Notes: generated from the letters alone by a model not told the origin. A DNA stretch of 64,000 nucleotides from UBA4417 sp031550085 (GCA_031550085.1 JAVBOY010000038.1:20452-84451); one strand, 5' to 3'; positions 24,829-34,580 are shown, counted from the stretch's first letter. Translations and numbers: made by a program.

Positions 24829-26319
24829 TTATGAGATATCCGTGTCCTGAATTGGGAGTTCGGCTTTCCCTTTGGTAAAAAATTTGGTTTTTATCACCTC
24901 CAAACTTTCCCTTAATAACTTAGAACCCAATAAATAGCAAAGAGCCAGGTAAATTGTGCCAGCTGTGGCTACTTGTGCCATTAAAAGGATTAAAGGGGAG
25001 GAAATTGCATACCGTAAAACGAAAGCTGCTGCTGCGGCACAAAGCATAATTCCTCCGTAAGGAAGCACATCCTTAGCCAGTTCTCTTGCTTTGTAATTAA
25101 GTAGCTTGGTTATTTTCCGCAGGTAAATGCAGTAAATTTCGAAAGCCACAAAGCTGATGCTGGCAAGGATGTATACAAAATCCAAATGGTTGATTAGCAC
25201 CAGGGCGATCAACGACAGCAACGAGAGGCTCCGGATCAGCTCGAATTGCAAAATGTATTTGGATCCGCCCGTTTTTCGCAGAAGGTTTACATTGGTATTA
25301 TTCAGGGAATTAAATATGGCGGCGACGGCTAAAAATTGCAAGGTTTGTACCGCCGGAAGCCATTTATCGGTTAGAAATACCCTGATGGCCGGCTCCGCAA
25401 CAAGGCAAGTGCCGATAAATACCGGAAAACCGATAAAAGCCGTCAAACGGACAATTTTTCGAAAAGCTTGTTTCAATAAACCGGAATCTTCATCCCGGAT
25501 GTTGGACATAACCGAAAAGCCGACCGACGAAAGTGTCCCGTCCATCATACCGACACCCACGCTATTCAATCTTTGCGCCTGATAATAGTACCCGGATTGG
25601 GTGATGGATATAAATTTCCCGATAAGGGACGGGATAATTTGTGCAACGCCTGTTCCTAAAATGTTTGACAGGAAGAGGTTGATACTATACTTGTATAATT
25701 CGTTGAATGATGCCGTGCTGAAAATCAGTTTGGGCTTCCATGCATTGAAAATCCAGAGAAATACCATCCGGCCAAAAGCCAGCAATACCAACTGTGCCGC
25801 AATGGCCCAATAAGTCCATCCGGAAAGTACCAGCAAAATGGCTCCGAGGTAGGAAGTTCCCGTAGCGAAAATATTGACGGCAGCCAGTTTTTTATATTGC
25901 AACGATTTGGTCAACTGAACGTTTTGCACCATGGAAAACGCGTTGAAGAAAAAAGTAAGAAAAACAAAGCGCGATAAAGGCACCAATTCGAGAATTCCGT
26001 AGTAACGGGCAATTAAAGGAGCGCAAAAGAAAAAGACTACATACAGCAAGGTTGCCACGCTGATGTTAAAATAAAAAATGGTATTGTAATCCTTTTCTGT
26101 GGCATCGATTTTACGAATGAGAGCAGAAGAGAATCCGCTGTCCTGAAAAGCATTTGCCAGAAGCGAGAAAATCAGAAGTACCGCCACCATACCGTAATCG
26201 GGCGCCGAAAGCATCCGCGCCATGACAATGCTGACCCCCAAAAAAACAAACTGCGTAGAGCGGTCTACTAAACTCCAGATGAGAGCCGAAAGCGATCGTT
26301 GTTTGAGTGTTTTTGTCAT
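24829..26319 (-). CDS. Polysaccharide flippase, Wzx/MATE-like
   Basis: A 496-residue protein with about 12-14 hydrophobic helices, an N-terminal basic segment (TKTLKQRSLSALIWSLVDRS) and the IVMARMLSAPDYGMVAV motif of the polysaccharide-biosynthesis export family (PF13440). It should flip undecaprenyl-linked glycans across the inner membrane. Last gene of the DUF4834-yfhO-GT2-wzx unit, 21 bp after the glycosyltransferase. The substrate glycan is unknown. Confidence 0.88.
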   Translation of the reverse strand: MTKTLKQRSLSALIWSLVDRSTQFVFLGVSIVMARMLSAPDYGMVAVLLIFSLLANAFQDSGFSSALIRKIDATEKDYNTIFYFNISVATLLYVVFFFCAPLIARYYGILELVPLSRFVFLTFFFNAFSMVQNVQLTKSLQYKKLAAVNIFATGTSYLGAILLVLSGWTYWAIAAQLVLLAFGRMVFLWIFNAWKPKLIFSTASFNELYKYSINLFLSNILGTGVAQIIPSLIGKFISITQSGYYYQAQRLNSVGVGMMDGTLSSVGFSVMSNIRDEDSGLLKQAFRKIVRLTAFIGFPVFIGTCLVAEPAIRVFLTDKWLPAVQTLQFLAVAAIFNSLNNTNVNLLRKTGGSKYILQFELIRSLSLLSLIALVLINHLDFVYILASISFVAFEIYCIYLRKITKLLNYKARELAKDVLPYGGIMLCAAAAAFVLRYAISSPLILLMAQVATAGTIYLALCYLLGSKLLRESLEVIKTKFFTKGKAELPIQDTDIS

Positions 26320-26340
26320 ATTCCGTGAAACACAGGGCGG

Positions 26341-27255
26341 TTAATACCAAAGCCTTGCGCCAGCAGCTTTTAAATACGAAAAAGTTTGTTTTGAAATAGG
26401 GTGCCGTTTTTCGGTTTTGGATATCCGGAAAATTTGCATCCACGACCGGCGCCATATTTTTAAGTCGGTGTTTTTAAACTTAAAATACGCCAGACTCCAA
26501 AAAATAGCCGTAAAGTAGAAATAACGCTTGGGCAAATACCGGTAAGCCACTTTGCATTTATTTACCCAGGCGCCCGCCCATTTTTCCGAAGAAATCTGCC
26601 TTCCTTCGGGTGATTCCTTATGCAGCATCACAATGCGGTCGTCGTATACGATTTGATAACCCGCATCCAGGGCCCGGTAACTTAAATCGTACTCCTCCAT
26701 GCCGTAGAAAAAGTCCGTCGGAAATACCCCTACTTTTTCAAAAAGTTCCCGTTGAATCGCATTGGCGCCTCCGGCAAAATAATAGGTATGGAAACGGTGT
26801 TCGTGCTTCCGCTCTTCGAATTTTTTGTGGGGAAATGCATTTTGTTGCATTTCCAACGTTTCAAAATAGAGAACCTTAAAACTGACAATCCCGATCGTTT
26901 CTTTTGCATTCTTGGTTTTAAATGCCTCATAAACCATGGGCAGCGAGTTTTTATGCTGCAATTCCGCATCATCGTCGAGTAGAACAATAATGGGCGCTTT
27001 CCCTTTTTCAATGGCAAAATTCCGCCCACGCGAAACCCCCAGGTTTTCATCCGAATAAAAATACTTAAAAGGAACTTCCGGGCAGGTTCGGATAAAATCC
27101 TCAAATTCTGAATAGCTTACCGTCGATGCATTGTTTACCACAATCACTTCCTCTAAATATTCGGGAATGCCGTCCAGTTGGCTGATGTTTTGAGCCAACG
27201 CCAACATATCCTTGGGGCGGTTGTAAGTAATGATAATAATGCTGACCGGCTTCAT
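26341..27255 (-). CDS. Glycosyltransferase family 2
   Basis: A 304-residue GT-A enzyme: N-terminal SIIIITYNRPKDMLA nucleotide-binding strand, the metal-binding DDD in IVLLDDDAEL, and FYGMEEYDLSYRALDAGY, where the ED-type acceptor motif sits; the C-terminus is basic and may associate with the membrane. Its ATG overlaps the yfhO stop (ATGA), so translation is coupled. The donor and acceptor sugars cannot be told; context suggests a surface glycan. Confidence 0.9.
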   Translation of the reverse strand: MKPVSIIIITYNRPKDMLALAQNISQLDGIPEYLEEVIVVNNASTVSYSEFEDFIRTCPEVPFKYFYSDENLGVSRGRNFAIEKGKAPIIVLLDDDAELQHKNSLPMVYEAFKTKNAKETIGIVSFKVLYFETLEMQQNAFPHKKFEERKHEHRFHTYYFAGGANAIQRELFEKVGVFPTDFFYGMEEYDLSYRALDAGYQIVYDDRIVMLHKESPEGRQISSEKWAGAWVNKCKVAYRYLPKRYFYFTAIFWSLAYFKFKNTDLKIWRRSWMQIFRISKTEKRHPISKQTFSYLKAAGARLWY

Positions 27256-29693
27256 TTGCCCACAGTTGCTTCCGTTGCCGGTTTCGGTTTTTGGAAAATG
27301 GCAAGCCCGATGGATGCCAAAATCATGACAATTAACAAAATGGAGCAGGTATACGAAATCTTTTCCCCGACAAAAAACGAACGCGGCTCGAAACGGAACT
27401 CAATTTCGTGTTTTCCGGCCGGCACAACCATGGCACGCAACACGTAATTGGCACGGAAGTAAGGCGCTGATTTACCGTCAATATAAGCATTCCATCCTTT
27501 GTCATAGTAGATTTCGGAAAATACGGCCAATTGCTCTTTTGAGGCATTGCTTTCGTATTTCAGGTGGTTGGGGTGATAATTTACAAGCGCGATGGAAGCC
27601 GTGCTGTCCTTTGAAATCGTATGTCCGGTGACATCGCTTTCAAACCGTTTGTCGATAATGGCTTCTTGTTTCACTTTCAAGCTATCCAGAGCCTTCAATT
27701 CTTCATCGGCATTGTTTACGATTTTATAATGATCGACAAACCAAACATTGCCTGCCGCATTCGGATTCGGAGCCACTTGAGGTTGGCGGTTTTGGTCCGG
27801 ATAAATAAAATACTTCGTATTGAGCATGTCAAGTACCGATGGATTATTCTTTGCAATCTGGTGCTCGATCAACTCCTGGTAGCGGCGTAGTTTGGCCCCG
27901 TGATACCCGCCGATGGATTTGTGGTAATAAGAAGTAGACGCATCGTTGAACGTACTTACGGTGGTGTTCAAAACCCGGAAATTCGGGTCTGTATCCTGCA
28001 ATATAGCTTCGTCGGCTGGAGTTGGCGCAAAGGAAGCATTCACCACGCGCTTGTTGACAAAATCGTCGTTGTTCAAATAACGCCGGTCTACCGCCCACAA
28101 ATCAATCAATATCAGGAGCGCCAAAGCAGGCAATACATAGGTTTTTTTCGCATAACCTTTTAAATACAACCAGATTCCGGCTGCAGCAAGCACGATCAGC
28201 AGCAGCGAACGCCATGAGTCTGCGATCAACATCGACATCCGGTCGGGAACAATGGTTTCTTGCAACCATTTTGGAAATCCTGCATCCTGAGGGCTGACAA
28301 ACGAGAAAAGGCTTTTCCCGATCAGCAGGAAGATCAAACAAATTCCGCCGGTTATTCCTGCGGCCGTATATAATTTCTTGTCTGTGAGCGCCTGGTTTTC
28401 CTTGCTGAAAAAGACTTTTTGCAATCCCAGAATGGCCAGAAGCGGAATGGCAAATTCTGCAATAACCAATATCATCGAAACCGCGCGGAATTTATTGTAG
28501 CCCGGCACATAATCCAGGAAAAAGTTGGTCAATCCTGCAAAATTATGCCCCCAACTCAGTAAAATCGAAAGGATGGTTGCCCCCAAAAGCCACCATTTGT
28601 ACCGTTTGTCGGCGACGAACAAAGCTAGAACAAAGAGGAAAATAACAATGGCGCCGATATAAACCGGGCCGGAGGTTCCCGGCTGGTCGCCCCAATAAGT
28701 AGGCATTTGTTTGATGAGCCGGTTGGCTTCGGCCTGCGACGTATTGGCGGTGAGAAACTGGTAGGTCTCCGAGCTTTGGGGAAGTTCGCTGTTTGAAGCA
28801 CCTCCCATAAGATTGGGAACCAGTAGATTAAATGTTTCGGCTTTGCCGTAGCTCCATGCTGTGGCATAATCTTTGTCCAAACCCGATGTCCGGTTCGATT
28901 GTTCGGAGGTCAGTTCCGTTTTTCCACGAATCGTTTCCGCGCTGTATTCGTAGGTTGTCCATAAATTTGTGAAATTCGTCCCTACTGCAAGGATCGCCGC
29001 CACCAATAAAAGTCCTGATGCTTTGGCAAATGGAAGCAGGCGCTTTTCCCGGATCGCAAAAAACAATTCGGAAAGAAGATAAAAACCAATGATATACAAG
29101 AAGTAATACGTAATTTGCAAATGGTTGCAGGCGATTTCCAACGAAATAAAGAACCCCGCAAGTGCGGCGCCCAACAGGTATTTTCCCCGGTACAGCAGGA
29201 TAATGCCCGCCAAGGTCGGAGCCATATAAGCAATGGCATACGCTTTGGTTAAATGTCCCGCATCCAGGATCAGGAAAAAGTAAGTGGAAAAAGCAAAAGC
29301 AATGGAGCCTGCAATGCTAAGCCAGATATTTATTCCCATTGCCATCATCAGGATAAAAAATCCCAGCAGGTACAAAAAAACAATGTGTGTGGGTGTCGGC
29401 AAATTCAAGGTGATGATTTTACTGCAATAAGAACTGATCAGGTTCCCATTGTCGGGCGACAGAATCTGGTAGGAGGGCATTCCTCCGAACATGCTGTTGG
29501 TCCACAAAATAGGCTCTTTATCCTTTTCCTTATAATCGGATATTTCTTTCGACATCCCCTTAAAAGTTTGGATGTCATGTTGCTGCATCACTTTTCCACC
29601 GAAAATAGGGGCAAAGTAAACAAGCACTAAGGCAAGAAAGAAAATAATCGAAAACAAATAAGGGAATGCTTTTTTGAAATCAATCTTTTTCAT
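27252..29693 (-). CDS. YfhO family multi-spanning membrane protein
   Basis: An 813-residue protein with roughly a dozen transmembrane helices in the first 560 residues, a soluble extracytoplasmic domain, and a final helix near the C-terminus. This is the layout of bacterial YfhO membrane proteins (GT-C-like fold), linked in Firmicutes to glycosylation of lipoteichoic acid and lipid-linked sugars. The first loop contains FGGMPSYQI and the C-terminal domain GWNAYIDGKSAPYFRANYVLRA, both typical. Located between DUF4834 and a GT2, consistent with glycan modification at the membrane. Exact reaction unknown. Confidence 0.87.
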   Translation of the reverse strand: MKKIDFKKAFPYLFSIIFFLALVLVYFAPIFGGKVMQQHDIQTFKGMSKEISDYKEKDKEPILWTNSMFGGMPSYQILSPDNGNLISSYCSKIITLNLPTPTHIVFLYLLGFFILMMAMGINIWLSIAGSIAFAFSTYFFLILDAGHLTKAYAIAYMAPTLAGIILLYRGKYLLGAALAGFFISLEIACNHLQITYYFLYIIGFYLLSELFFAIREKRLLPFAKASGLLLVAAILAVGTNFTNLWTTYEYSAETIRGKTELTSEQSNRTSGLDKDYATAWSYGKAETFNLLVPNLMGGASNSELPQSSETYQFLTANTSQAEANRLIKQMPTYWGDQPGTSGPVYIGAIVIFLFVLALFVADKRYKWWLLGATILSILLSWGHNFAGLTNFFLDYVPGYNKFRAVSMILVIAEFAIPLLAILGLQKVFFSKENQALTDKKLYTAAGITGGICLIFLLIGKSLFSFVSPQDAGFPKWLQETIVPDRMSMLIADSWRSLLLIVLAAAGIWLYLKGYAKKTYVLPALALLILIDLWAVDRRYLNNDDFVNKRVVNASFAPTPADEAILQDTDPNFRVLNTTVSTFNDASTSYYHKSIGGYHGAKLRRYQELIEHQIAKNNPSVLDMLNTKYFIYPDQNRQPQVAPNPNAAGNVWFVDHYKIVNNADEELKALDSLKVKQEAIIDKRFESDVTGHTISKDSTASIALVNYHPNHLKYESNASKEQLAVFSEIYYDKGWNAYIDGKSAPYFRANYVLRAMVVPAGKHEIEFRFEPRSFFVGEKISYTCSILLIVMILASIGLAIFQKPKPATEATVGK

Positions 29694-29716
29694 AGGAAAT
29701 AAAAATTACTGGATAT

Positions 29717-30001
29717 TTAATTGTTTTTTAGATCTTCAAAATCAATATACTCCCCAAGCCGCTCGGGATTGATGGTTTGCTCGTCTTTGGGCGGGATTTG
29801 AATGGAAACTTCCCCTTCCTTTTTCCTGGATGCGGAAGAATTGTTTGCCGCATTGCCGCTAAATTGGTTCATTTTCTTTTTCAGAAGATACGGTAGGTAT
29901 ACCCTCGTAAACAACCGCAACAAACCATAGATGAGAAGAATGATCAGCAGCAACCGAAAAAATCCGGAAAAGGAAGCAAGATAAATGGGATAATCGGTCA
30001 T
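29717..30001 (-). CDS. DUF4834 family protein
   Basis: A 94-residue protein with one N-terminal helix (about 10-31, FRLLLIILLIYGLLRLF) and a polar tail ending YIDFEDLKNN, a conserved ending of the Bacteroidetes DUF4834 family. It is the first gene of the operon with yfhO, GT2 and wzx (23-bp gap to yfhO). Function unknown. Confidence 0.75.
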   Translation of the reverse strand: MTDYPIYLASFSGFFRLLLIILLIYGLLRLFTRVYLPYLLKKKMNQFSGNAANNSSASRKKEGEVSIQIPPKDEQTINPERLGEYIDFEDLKNN

Positions 30002-30177
30002 GGCTAAATAAAAAGCGAAAGTATGGAAAAAATGGATAAAGCCGCTGTTTTTTAACCGGGCTCCCCGCTATTTTACATTTTATTGGTAGGAGAGTAAACT
30101 AAAAAAGGAAGTAAGCGTTCATGCAAACTTCCCAGTTTAATAAGTTTTAACTTGTTTTGCAACAAGCAAAATATCAA

Positions 30178-30324
30178 TTAATACTCGTCGGAAACAGTTA
30201 TTTTCTTACGGCCGCGCCCTCTACGTGCATTAATAACCTTGCGCCCGGCTGCGGTGCTCATTCTTTCACGAAATCCGTGTTTGTTTTTTCTTTTTCTGTT
30301 CGACGGTTGAAATGTTCTCTTCAT
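30178..30324 (-). CDS. rpmH: 50S ribosomal protein L34
   Basis: A 48-residue, very basic protein starting MKRTFQPSNRKRKNKHGFRE and containing RMSTAAGRKVINARRGRGRK, the invariant L34 pattern. It is short enough to be missed by length cut-offs. It has an excellent promoter (TTG-N19-TACCTTTG). No dnaA, rnpA or yidD is adjacent, so the usual rpmH-rnpA cluster is absent, as is common in Bacteroidetes. Secure. Confidence 0.97.
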   Translation of the reverse strand: MKRTFQPSNRKRKNKHGFRERMSTAAGRKVINARRGRGRKKITVSDEY

Positions 30325-30346
30325 GACTTTCCATTATTTTGGGGTG

Positions 30347-30376
30347 CAAAGGTACACTATTCTCTTTAAAAACCAA
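30347..30376 (-). promoter_or_regulatory. Promoter of rpmH
   Basis: On the minus strand TTG (30376-30374), 19 nt, TACCTTTG (30354-30347), 23 nt before the ATG; a clear match to the Bacteroidetes promoter consensus. Confidence 0.7.
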
Positions 30377-30439
30377 ATGATTTTCTAAAAAAACGCGTTG
30401 TACCCCTGCACTCCGTTTTATTTTGTTTAAAATCAAGAA

Positions 30440-31909
30440 TTAAGCATTCGGTTTTGCAGGCACATTTTCCAAAGTAGCCACCAGGTAATCCCAGAACTTT
30501 TCGACCGAATCAACGTTCACTTTTTCGTCGGGGGAGTGGGGATACCGAATGGTTGGCCCAAACGAAATCATGTCCCAGTTCGGGTAAACCGAACCCAACA
30601 AGCCACATTCCAAACCGGCGTGAATCGCCTTTACTTCGGGAACTTTGTTGTATAACTTTTGATAAACCGCTTGCATGGCTGTCAAAATGGGCGAGCCCAT
30701 GTTCGGTTTCCATCCGGGGTATTTCCCGTTCAGTTCCACCTTGGCGCCGGCCAGTTCGAATACGCTTGAAATCGCAATTCCCAAATCGTCCTGAGCCGTT
30801 TCGACCGAACTACGCATCAACGTTTGAACGCGGATTTCGCCGTCCACCATTTTAACACTGGCTACATTATTCGAGGTTTCAACCAATCCGGGCATGTCGT
30901 CGCTCATGCGCATCACGCCGTTGGGGCAAGCATAAATGGATTTGTATAATTTACCGGTAGTTTCTTCGTCAATGACGAAGGAAGGCATGGCCGTGGGCTC
31001 GATTGTGAATTTGAAATCAGGTTCCACGCTGGCCAGTTCTTTTTTGTAAATCTCGACATTGTCGGCGTGGCATTTTTTGAAATTTTCTTCATTGGCAATC
31101 GGCAGTGTAACCACAGCAAACGATTCACGCGGGATGGCATTGCGCAAACTGCCGCCGTCGATCTTTGCCAAACGCAAATCATGTTTTTCGCGGGCGTGGT
31201 TCAAAAAGCGGTTCATCAATTTGTTGGCATTGCCGCGTTGCAAAATAATTTCCAAACCCGAGTGCCCGCCCTTTAAGCCGGTAATAGAAAGTTTATAGGC
31301 TACCGAACCGGCCGGAACCGTATCTTCGCGGTATTTCCAAGCAACGTTGCAGTTTGTTCCTCCGGCGCATCCTACATATAATTCGCCTTCGTCTTCGCTG
31401 TCCAGGTTCAATAAAATATCGCCGTGCAAAATTCCCCCTTCCAATCCGAACGCTCCGGTCATACCCACTTCTTCATCTACGGTAAAGAGCGCTTCAACCG
31501 GCCCGTGCAGAATGGTTGTCGATTCCAAAACAGCCAAAGCCGCAGCCAATCCCATGCCGTTGTCGGCACCCAAAGTGGTTCCGTTGGCGGTAACCCAGTC
31601 GCCGTCAATGTAAGCCTCGATAGGATCTTTTTCAAAATCGTGAACCTTATCGCTGTTTTTTTGGGGCACCATGTCCAAATGCGCTTGCAATACGACGCCC
31701 TTTTTGTTTTCCATTCCCGGAGTGGCCGGTTTGCGGATAATCAGGTTACCGGTTTTGTCCACCACATATTCCAGGCCGAGTTCTTTGGCCAGGTTGATGC
31801 AATGTTCGCGTACAGCCGCTTCGTGTCCCGAAGGATGAGGAATTTGACAAATAGCTTGGAATTGTTTCCAAACGCTCTGAGGAGCTAATTTCGAGATATT
31901 TTTATCCAT
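30440..31909 (-). CDS. pepD: Aminoacyl-histidine dipeptidase PepD (M20C)
   Basis: Cytosolic dinuclear zinc dipeptidase of 489 residues cleaving Xaa-His and other dipeptides. Metal and catalytic motifs are intact: QAHLDMVPQK, GTTLGADNGMGLA, VDEEVGMTGA (catalytic Glu pair) and NLDSEDEGELYVGCAGG, with a lid domain between and a C-terminal metal His in FGPTIRYPHSPDEKV. With the S46 peptidase upstream in the window it fits a peptide-using metabolism. A TACCTTTG box lies 26 nt upstream of the ATG (31935-31942, minus strand). Confidence 0.95.
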   Translation of the reverse strand: MDKNISKLAPQSVWKQFQAICQIPHPSGHEAAVREHCINLAKELGLEYVVDKTGNLIIRKPATPGMENKKGVVLQAHLDMVPQKNSDKVHDFEKDPIEAYIDGDWVTANGTTLGADNGMGLAAALAVLESTTILHGPVEALFTVDEEVGMTGAFGLEGGILHGDILLNLDSEDEGELYVGCAGGTNCNVAWKYREDTVPAGSVAYKLSITGLKGGHSGLEIILQRGNANKLMNRFLNHAREKHDLRLAKIDGGSLRNAIPRESFAVVTLPIANEENFKKCHADNVEIYKKELASVEPDFKFTIEPTAMPSFVIDEETTGKLYKSIYACPNGVMRMSDDMPGLVETSNNVASVKMVDGEIRVQTLMRSSVETAQDDLGIAISSVFELAGAKVELNGKYPGWKPNMGSPILTAMQAVYQKLYNKVPEVKAIHAGLECGLLGSVYPNWDMISFGPTIRYPHSPDEKVNVDSVEKFWDYLVATLENVPAKPNA

Positions 31910-31967
31910 AATTTTTGTTTATTTTATTGACGGTCAAAGGTAGAAAATATTGTTTTATAATAAAAAT

Positions 31968-33098
31968 TTACGATCGATTCAGATTCACAAACAAGCGAAT
32001 TAATAATAAGGCTGCAAACGGATAGACGGCCGGATCCAGGAATCCCTGCGGTAACGCCGATAAAATCACGGCAGCAACCACGAGAATCATAAAAAAGAAA
32101 AGGATGTTTTTTTTGCGGCAAACGGCATTCGAGAGCAGTAAAAACCACAACGGGTTCGCCCACAAATAATTGATGTTCCAGGCTGTAGAACTGTGATCGG
32201 TAAAGAACCATAAAAAGGTGATCAGCAATCCGATTAGTCCGCAGATGGTAAATAAGATTTTGTCGAAGGCTGTAAATTTCCGTTTTTTCCAAAATTCGAA
32301 CACCGTGATTACCAAGCCGGTTGCGAGCAATAAAAGGGTGAAAAACAGGGGAGTAAAGACCGATTTCTGTATAACTTGTTCTTCCGCCTCAAAAAGCGTG
32401 GTACGGGCAGCAGCCAAAGGCTTTCCATCGATTTTTATGCCGGCTAATTGTGCTTCCAATTCGTCAGGCAGAAATGCCAAATCCCGTGTTTCGATTTTGG
32501 AATCCGTGCGATGCCCCAGGGCCAGGTTACAGCCCAGACGCATCCAGGGAGAAATAGCTAAACAGGGTTGAATGCACTGGCGGAATGTTTTTTCCGTGGC
32601 AGACGTATCGAATAATTTCCCCTGATTAACGCCCGATTCGATGATGTCACGCACACGGGTTGCGCAATTGTCGAGGAAAAAGTCGTATTTGTAATTCCGG
32701 TTTTCGGGGCGGTGGTTTTCTTCCAGCAAAAAATACAGGCGGCTTTTTTGTGCGCTGTCCAAAAGCAACACCTGTTCCCAGACCGAACGGTTTTCGCTGA
32801 CATAGTCATCCATAAAGCGTTCGAACGAAGTGACCGAAAGCGTGTAATTCAATTTTCCACGGGCAAATTTCACATAAAAGTTCGGCGTATTAAAATCGAA
32901 AGTACCGTAATTGTAAACTTCATCCAGTTGGCTTGCCGAGTCGCAAACGCGGATGGCTGTATGCCCGAACGCAGCATATATTTCGGTGCCGGATGAACAG
33001 GTCAACATACTGATTTGCGCCTGGTTTGAAAGTTGGGCAAAACCGGGGATGCAGGCAAACAGCAGGCAGGAAACGAAAATGCGCTTGAAATAAATCAT
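31968..33098 (-). CDS. DUF4105 membrane protein
   Basis: A 376-residue exported protein: signal peptide (MIYFKRIFVSCLLFACIPGFAQ), an N-terminal DUF4105/Lnb-type domain with the conserved GHTAIRV and FDFNTPNFYVKFARGKL and a Cys in FFLDNCATRVRD, followed by about five C-terminal transmembrane helices (about 250-370). The Cys/His pair recalls papain-like NlpC/P60-type hydrolases, but that is family-level inference. The start at 33098 is the one giving a signal peptide; the frame upstream only reads through a repeat region. Confidence 0.8.
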   Translation of the reverse strand: MIYFKRIFVSCLLFACIPGFAQLSNQAQISMLTCSSGTEIYAAFGHTAIRVCDSASQLDEVYNYGTFDFNTPNFYVKFARGKLNYTLSVTSFERFMDDYVSENRSVWEQVLLLDSAQKSRLYFLLEENHRPENRNYKYDFFLDNCATRVRDIIESGVNQGKLFDTSATEKTFRQCIQPCLAISPWMRLGCNLALGHRTDSKIETRDLAFLPDELEAQLAGIKIDGKPLAAARTTLFEAEEQVIQKSVFTPLFFTLLLLATGLVITVFEFWKKRKFTAFDKILFTICGLIGLLITFLWFFTDHSSTAWNINYLWANPLWFLLLSNAVCRKKNILFFFMILVVAAVILSALPQGFLDPAVYPFAALLLIRLFVNLNRS

Positions 33099-33169
33099 AC
33101 AAAATCCATTTGTGCAAATGTGCGAAAAAAAACGATTCCCCGATGTGAACATTTTAATTGAAAATGGTA

Positions 33170-33605
33170 TTTGGTGACGAGTAACGAGAAGTGAATTACG
33201 AATGTTTTTCTTAGTAACGAGTGACGAGTAACGAGTGGTCATGCAGAAAGCATTTCAATTGAAAATGGAGAATTGAAAATTGAAAGTGGACTTTTTTATA
33301 GCAAGTAAACGAACAACAATCTTTGCCCCGTTCACCTTGCACCATTCGCCCTTCACTGTTCACGCTTCACAAATAAACAGTTCAACGATTCAACAGTTCA
33401 ACAGACGACTCACCCTTCACTTAAGTACCCTATGCGATTTAAATAACTTATTTATTAGATTGAATTATTCTACTCCATCCAACCCAACCATAACCCCATT
33501 TCCCCCACTTCCGCGGTTTTACCTACTTCACCAGCATAAACAGTTCAACAACTCAACAGTTCAACAACTCAACAGTTCAACAACTCAACAGTTCAACAAA
33601 TTTAA
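33170..33605 (+). repeat. Mosaic intergenic repeat, copy B
   Basis: Most of the 732-bp spacer 33099-33830. It carries, in order, GACGAGTAACGAG units (33176-33240), AATTGAAAATGGAGAATTG phrases (33255-33290), GTAAACGAACAAC (33305-33320), CCCTTCACTGTTCAC (33349-33363), AACAGTTCAACGATTCAAC (33377-33400), CTCACCCTTCACT (33409-33421), TATGCGATTTAAAT...ATTAGATTGAATTATT (33431-33469) and an 8-bp array TTCAACAA/CTCAACAG (33541-33600). The same modules, reordered, occur in copies A and C. The remaining 33606-33830 shows no gene; a TACATTTG box (33656-33663) is a possible -7 element. Confidence 0.8.
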
Positions 33606-33830
33606 ATCATCTCATTTTTTTCTTCCGGTTGCATGATCGGATACTAAAACTTTTTTACATTTGAACTTTTTAAGTAGTGTAAATTAGATTGCTATTTTAT
33701 TATATTATTTATTCAAATATTAAAATGCCATTATGCTATTGTGTAATTCATGTAAGATGCTCCCCGCTTCCAAACCTGCTTCATCCTTTCCTTTCGATAG
33801 AAACATCAAAATCAATAAAACTTTAAAACC

Positions 33831-34346
33831 ATGAAAAGAAACCTGTTACTCATTTTATTCAATGCTTTCCTTTGGCTTCCATGCCTGTTGGCAGCCCAAA
33901 CGCAAACCGCCTACTGGTATGATTACGACGCTACCGGAAACCGCATCCGGTTCCGGGTAGTAAACATCCCCAAAGGTTCAACGATGGCTCCGCCTGCCGA
34001 TACGATTGATGACGGAATTACCGGAGTTTACGACAAGTTCATTTCAGCAACCGACGAAATGGTTAACCGCGATGCCCCTCAGGCATACGAAGAAATGCTT
34101 GGAAGCCTGAAAGTGAAAGTTTACCCCAATCCTACGCAAGGCAGGCTGAAGGTGGTCATCGAATGCAACGATGCCATCCAGTTGTCGCAATTAAAACTTG
34201 TCGCACTCAATGGCAAAACGCTTTACAAGACAACCAACTTAAGTATGGAAACCGACATCGACATTACGGACCAACCCTCGGGCGTCTACCTTATGCAGGT
34301 ACAGGTGAATGATACGGTAAGCAATTGGAAAATCGTGAAACAGTAA
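33831..34346 (+). CDS. T9SS-sorted mini-protein with one YD/RHS-like motif
   Basis: A 171-residue secreted protein. A signal peptide (about 1-22, ending LLAAQ) is followed by YWYDYDATGNRIRFRVV, which matches a single RHS/YD repeat, a short linker, and a type A Por C-terminal sorting domain (about 98-171: VKVYPNPTQGRLKVVIE through PSGVYLMQVQVNDTVSNWKIVK). It should be exported across the outer membrane by T9SS. It sits 267 bp before the giant RHS gene on the same strand. It may be a partner or a remnant of an RHS protein. The T9SS domain is certain; the role is unknown. Confidence 0.82.
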   Translation: MKRNLLLILFNAFLWLPCLLAAQTQTAYWYDYDATGNRIRFRVVNIPKGSTMAPPADTIDDGITGVYDKFISATDEMVNRDAPQAYEEMLGSLKVKVYPNPTQGRLKVVIECNDAIQLSQLKLVALNGKTLYKTTNLSMETDIDITDQPSGVYLMQVQVNDTVSNWKIVKQ

Positions 34347-34347
34347 T

Positions 34348-34580
34348 TGACAAGTTAACGAGGTACAAGTTAACGAGTTTTAAAGCAGAACGAGGAAACA
34401 AACAATAATTCCTGCACCGTTCACCCAATAAACAGTTAAACGATTAAACAGGCATCTCACCCTTCACTGTTCACGTTTCACACTATGCGATTAAAATATC
34501 ATATTATTAGATTAAATTATACTGATACGTTCAAATCAAATAGCCACCCTTTCACGCTTCACTGTTCACGCTTCACATTC
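34348..34580 (+). repeat. Mosaic intergenic repeat, copy C (upstream of the RHS gene)
   Basis: The 267-bp spacer between the mini-protein and the RHS ATG: CAAGTTAACGAG units (34348-34378), AACAGTTAAACGATTAAACAG (about 34432-34452), CTCACCCTTCACTGTTCAC (34456-34474, identical to copy A inverted), TATGCGATTAAAATATC...TTAGATTAAATTAT (34484-34520) and TTCACGCTTCACTGTTCACG (34551-34570). The open frame through it has no coding character. Confidence 0.8.

Noticed and set aside
30151..30166. CTTGTT/AACAAG hairpin after rpmH as its terminator
   Set aside because: The stem is only 6 bp and is not followed by a good T run on the minus strand; too weak to list.
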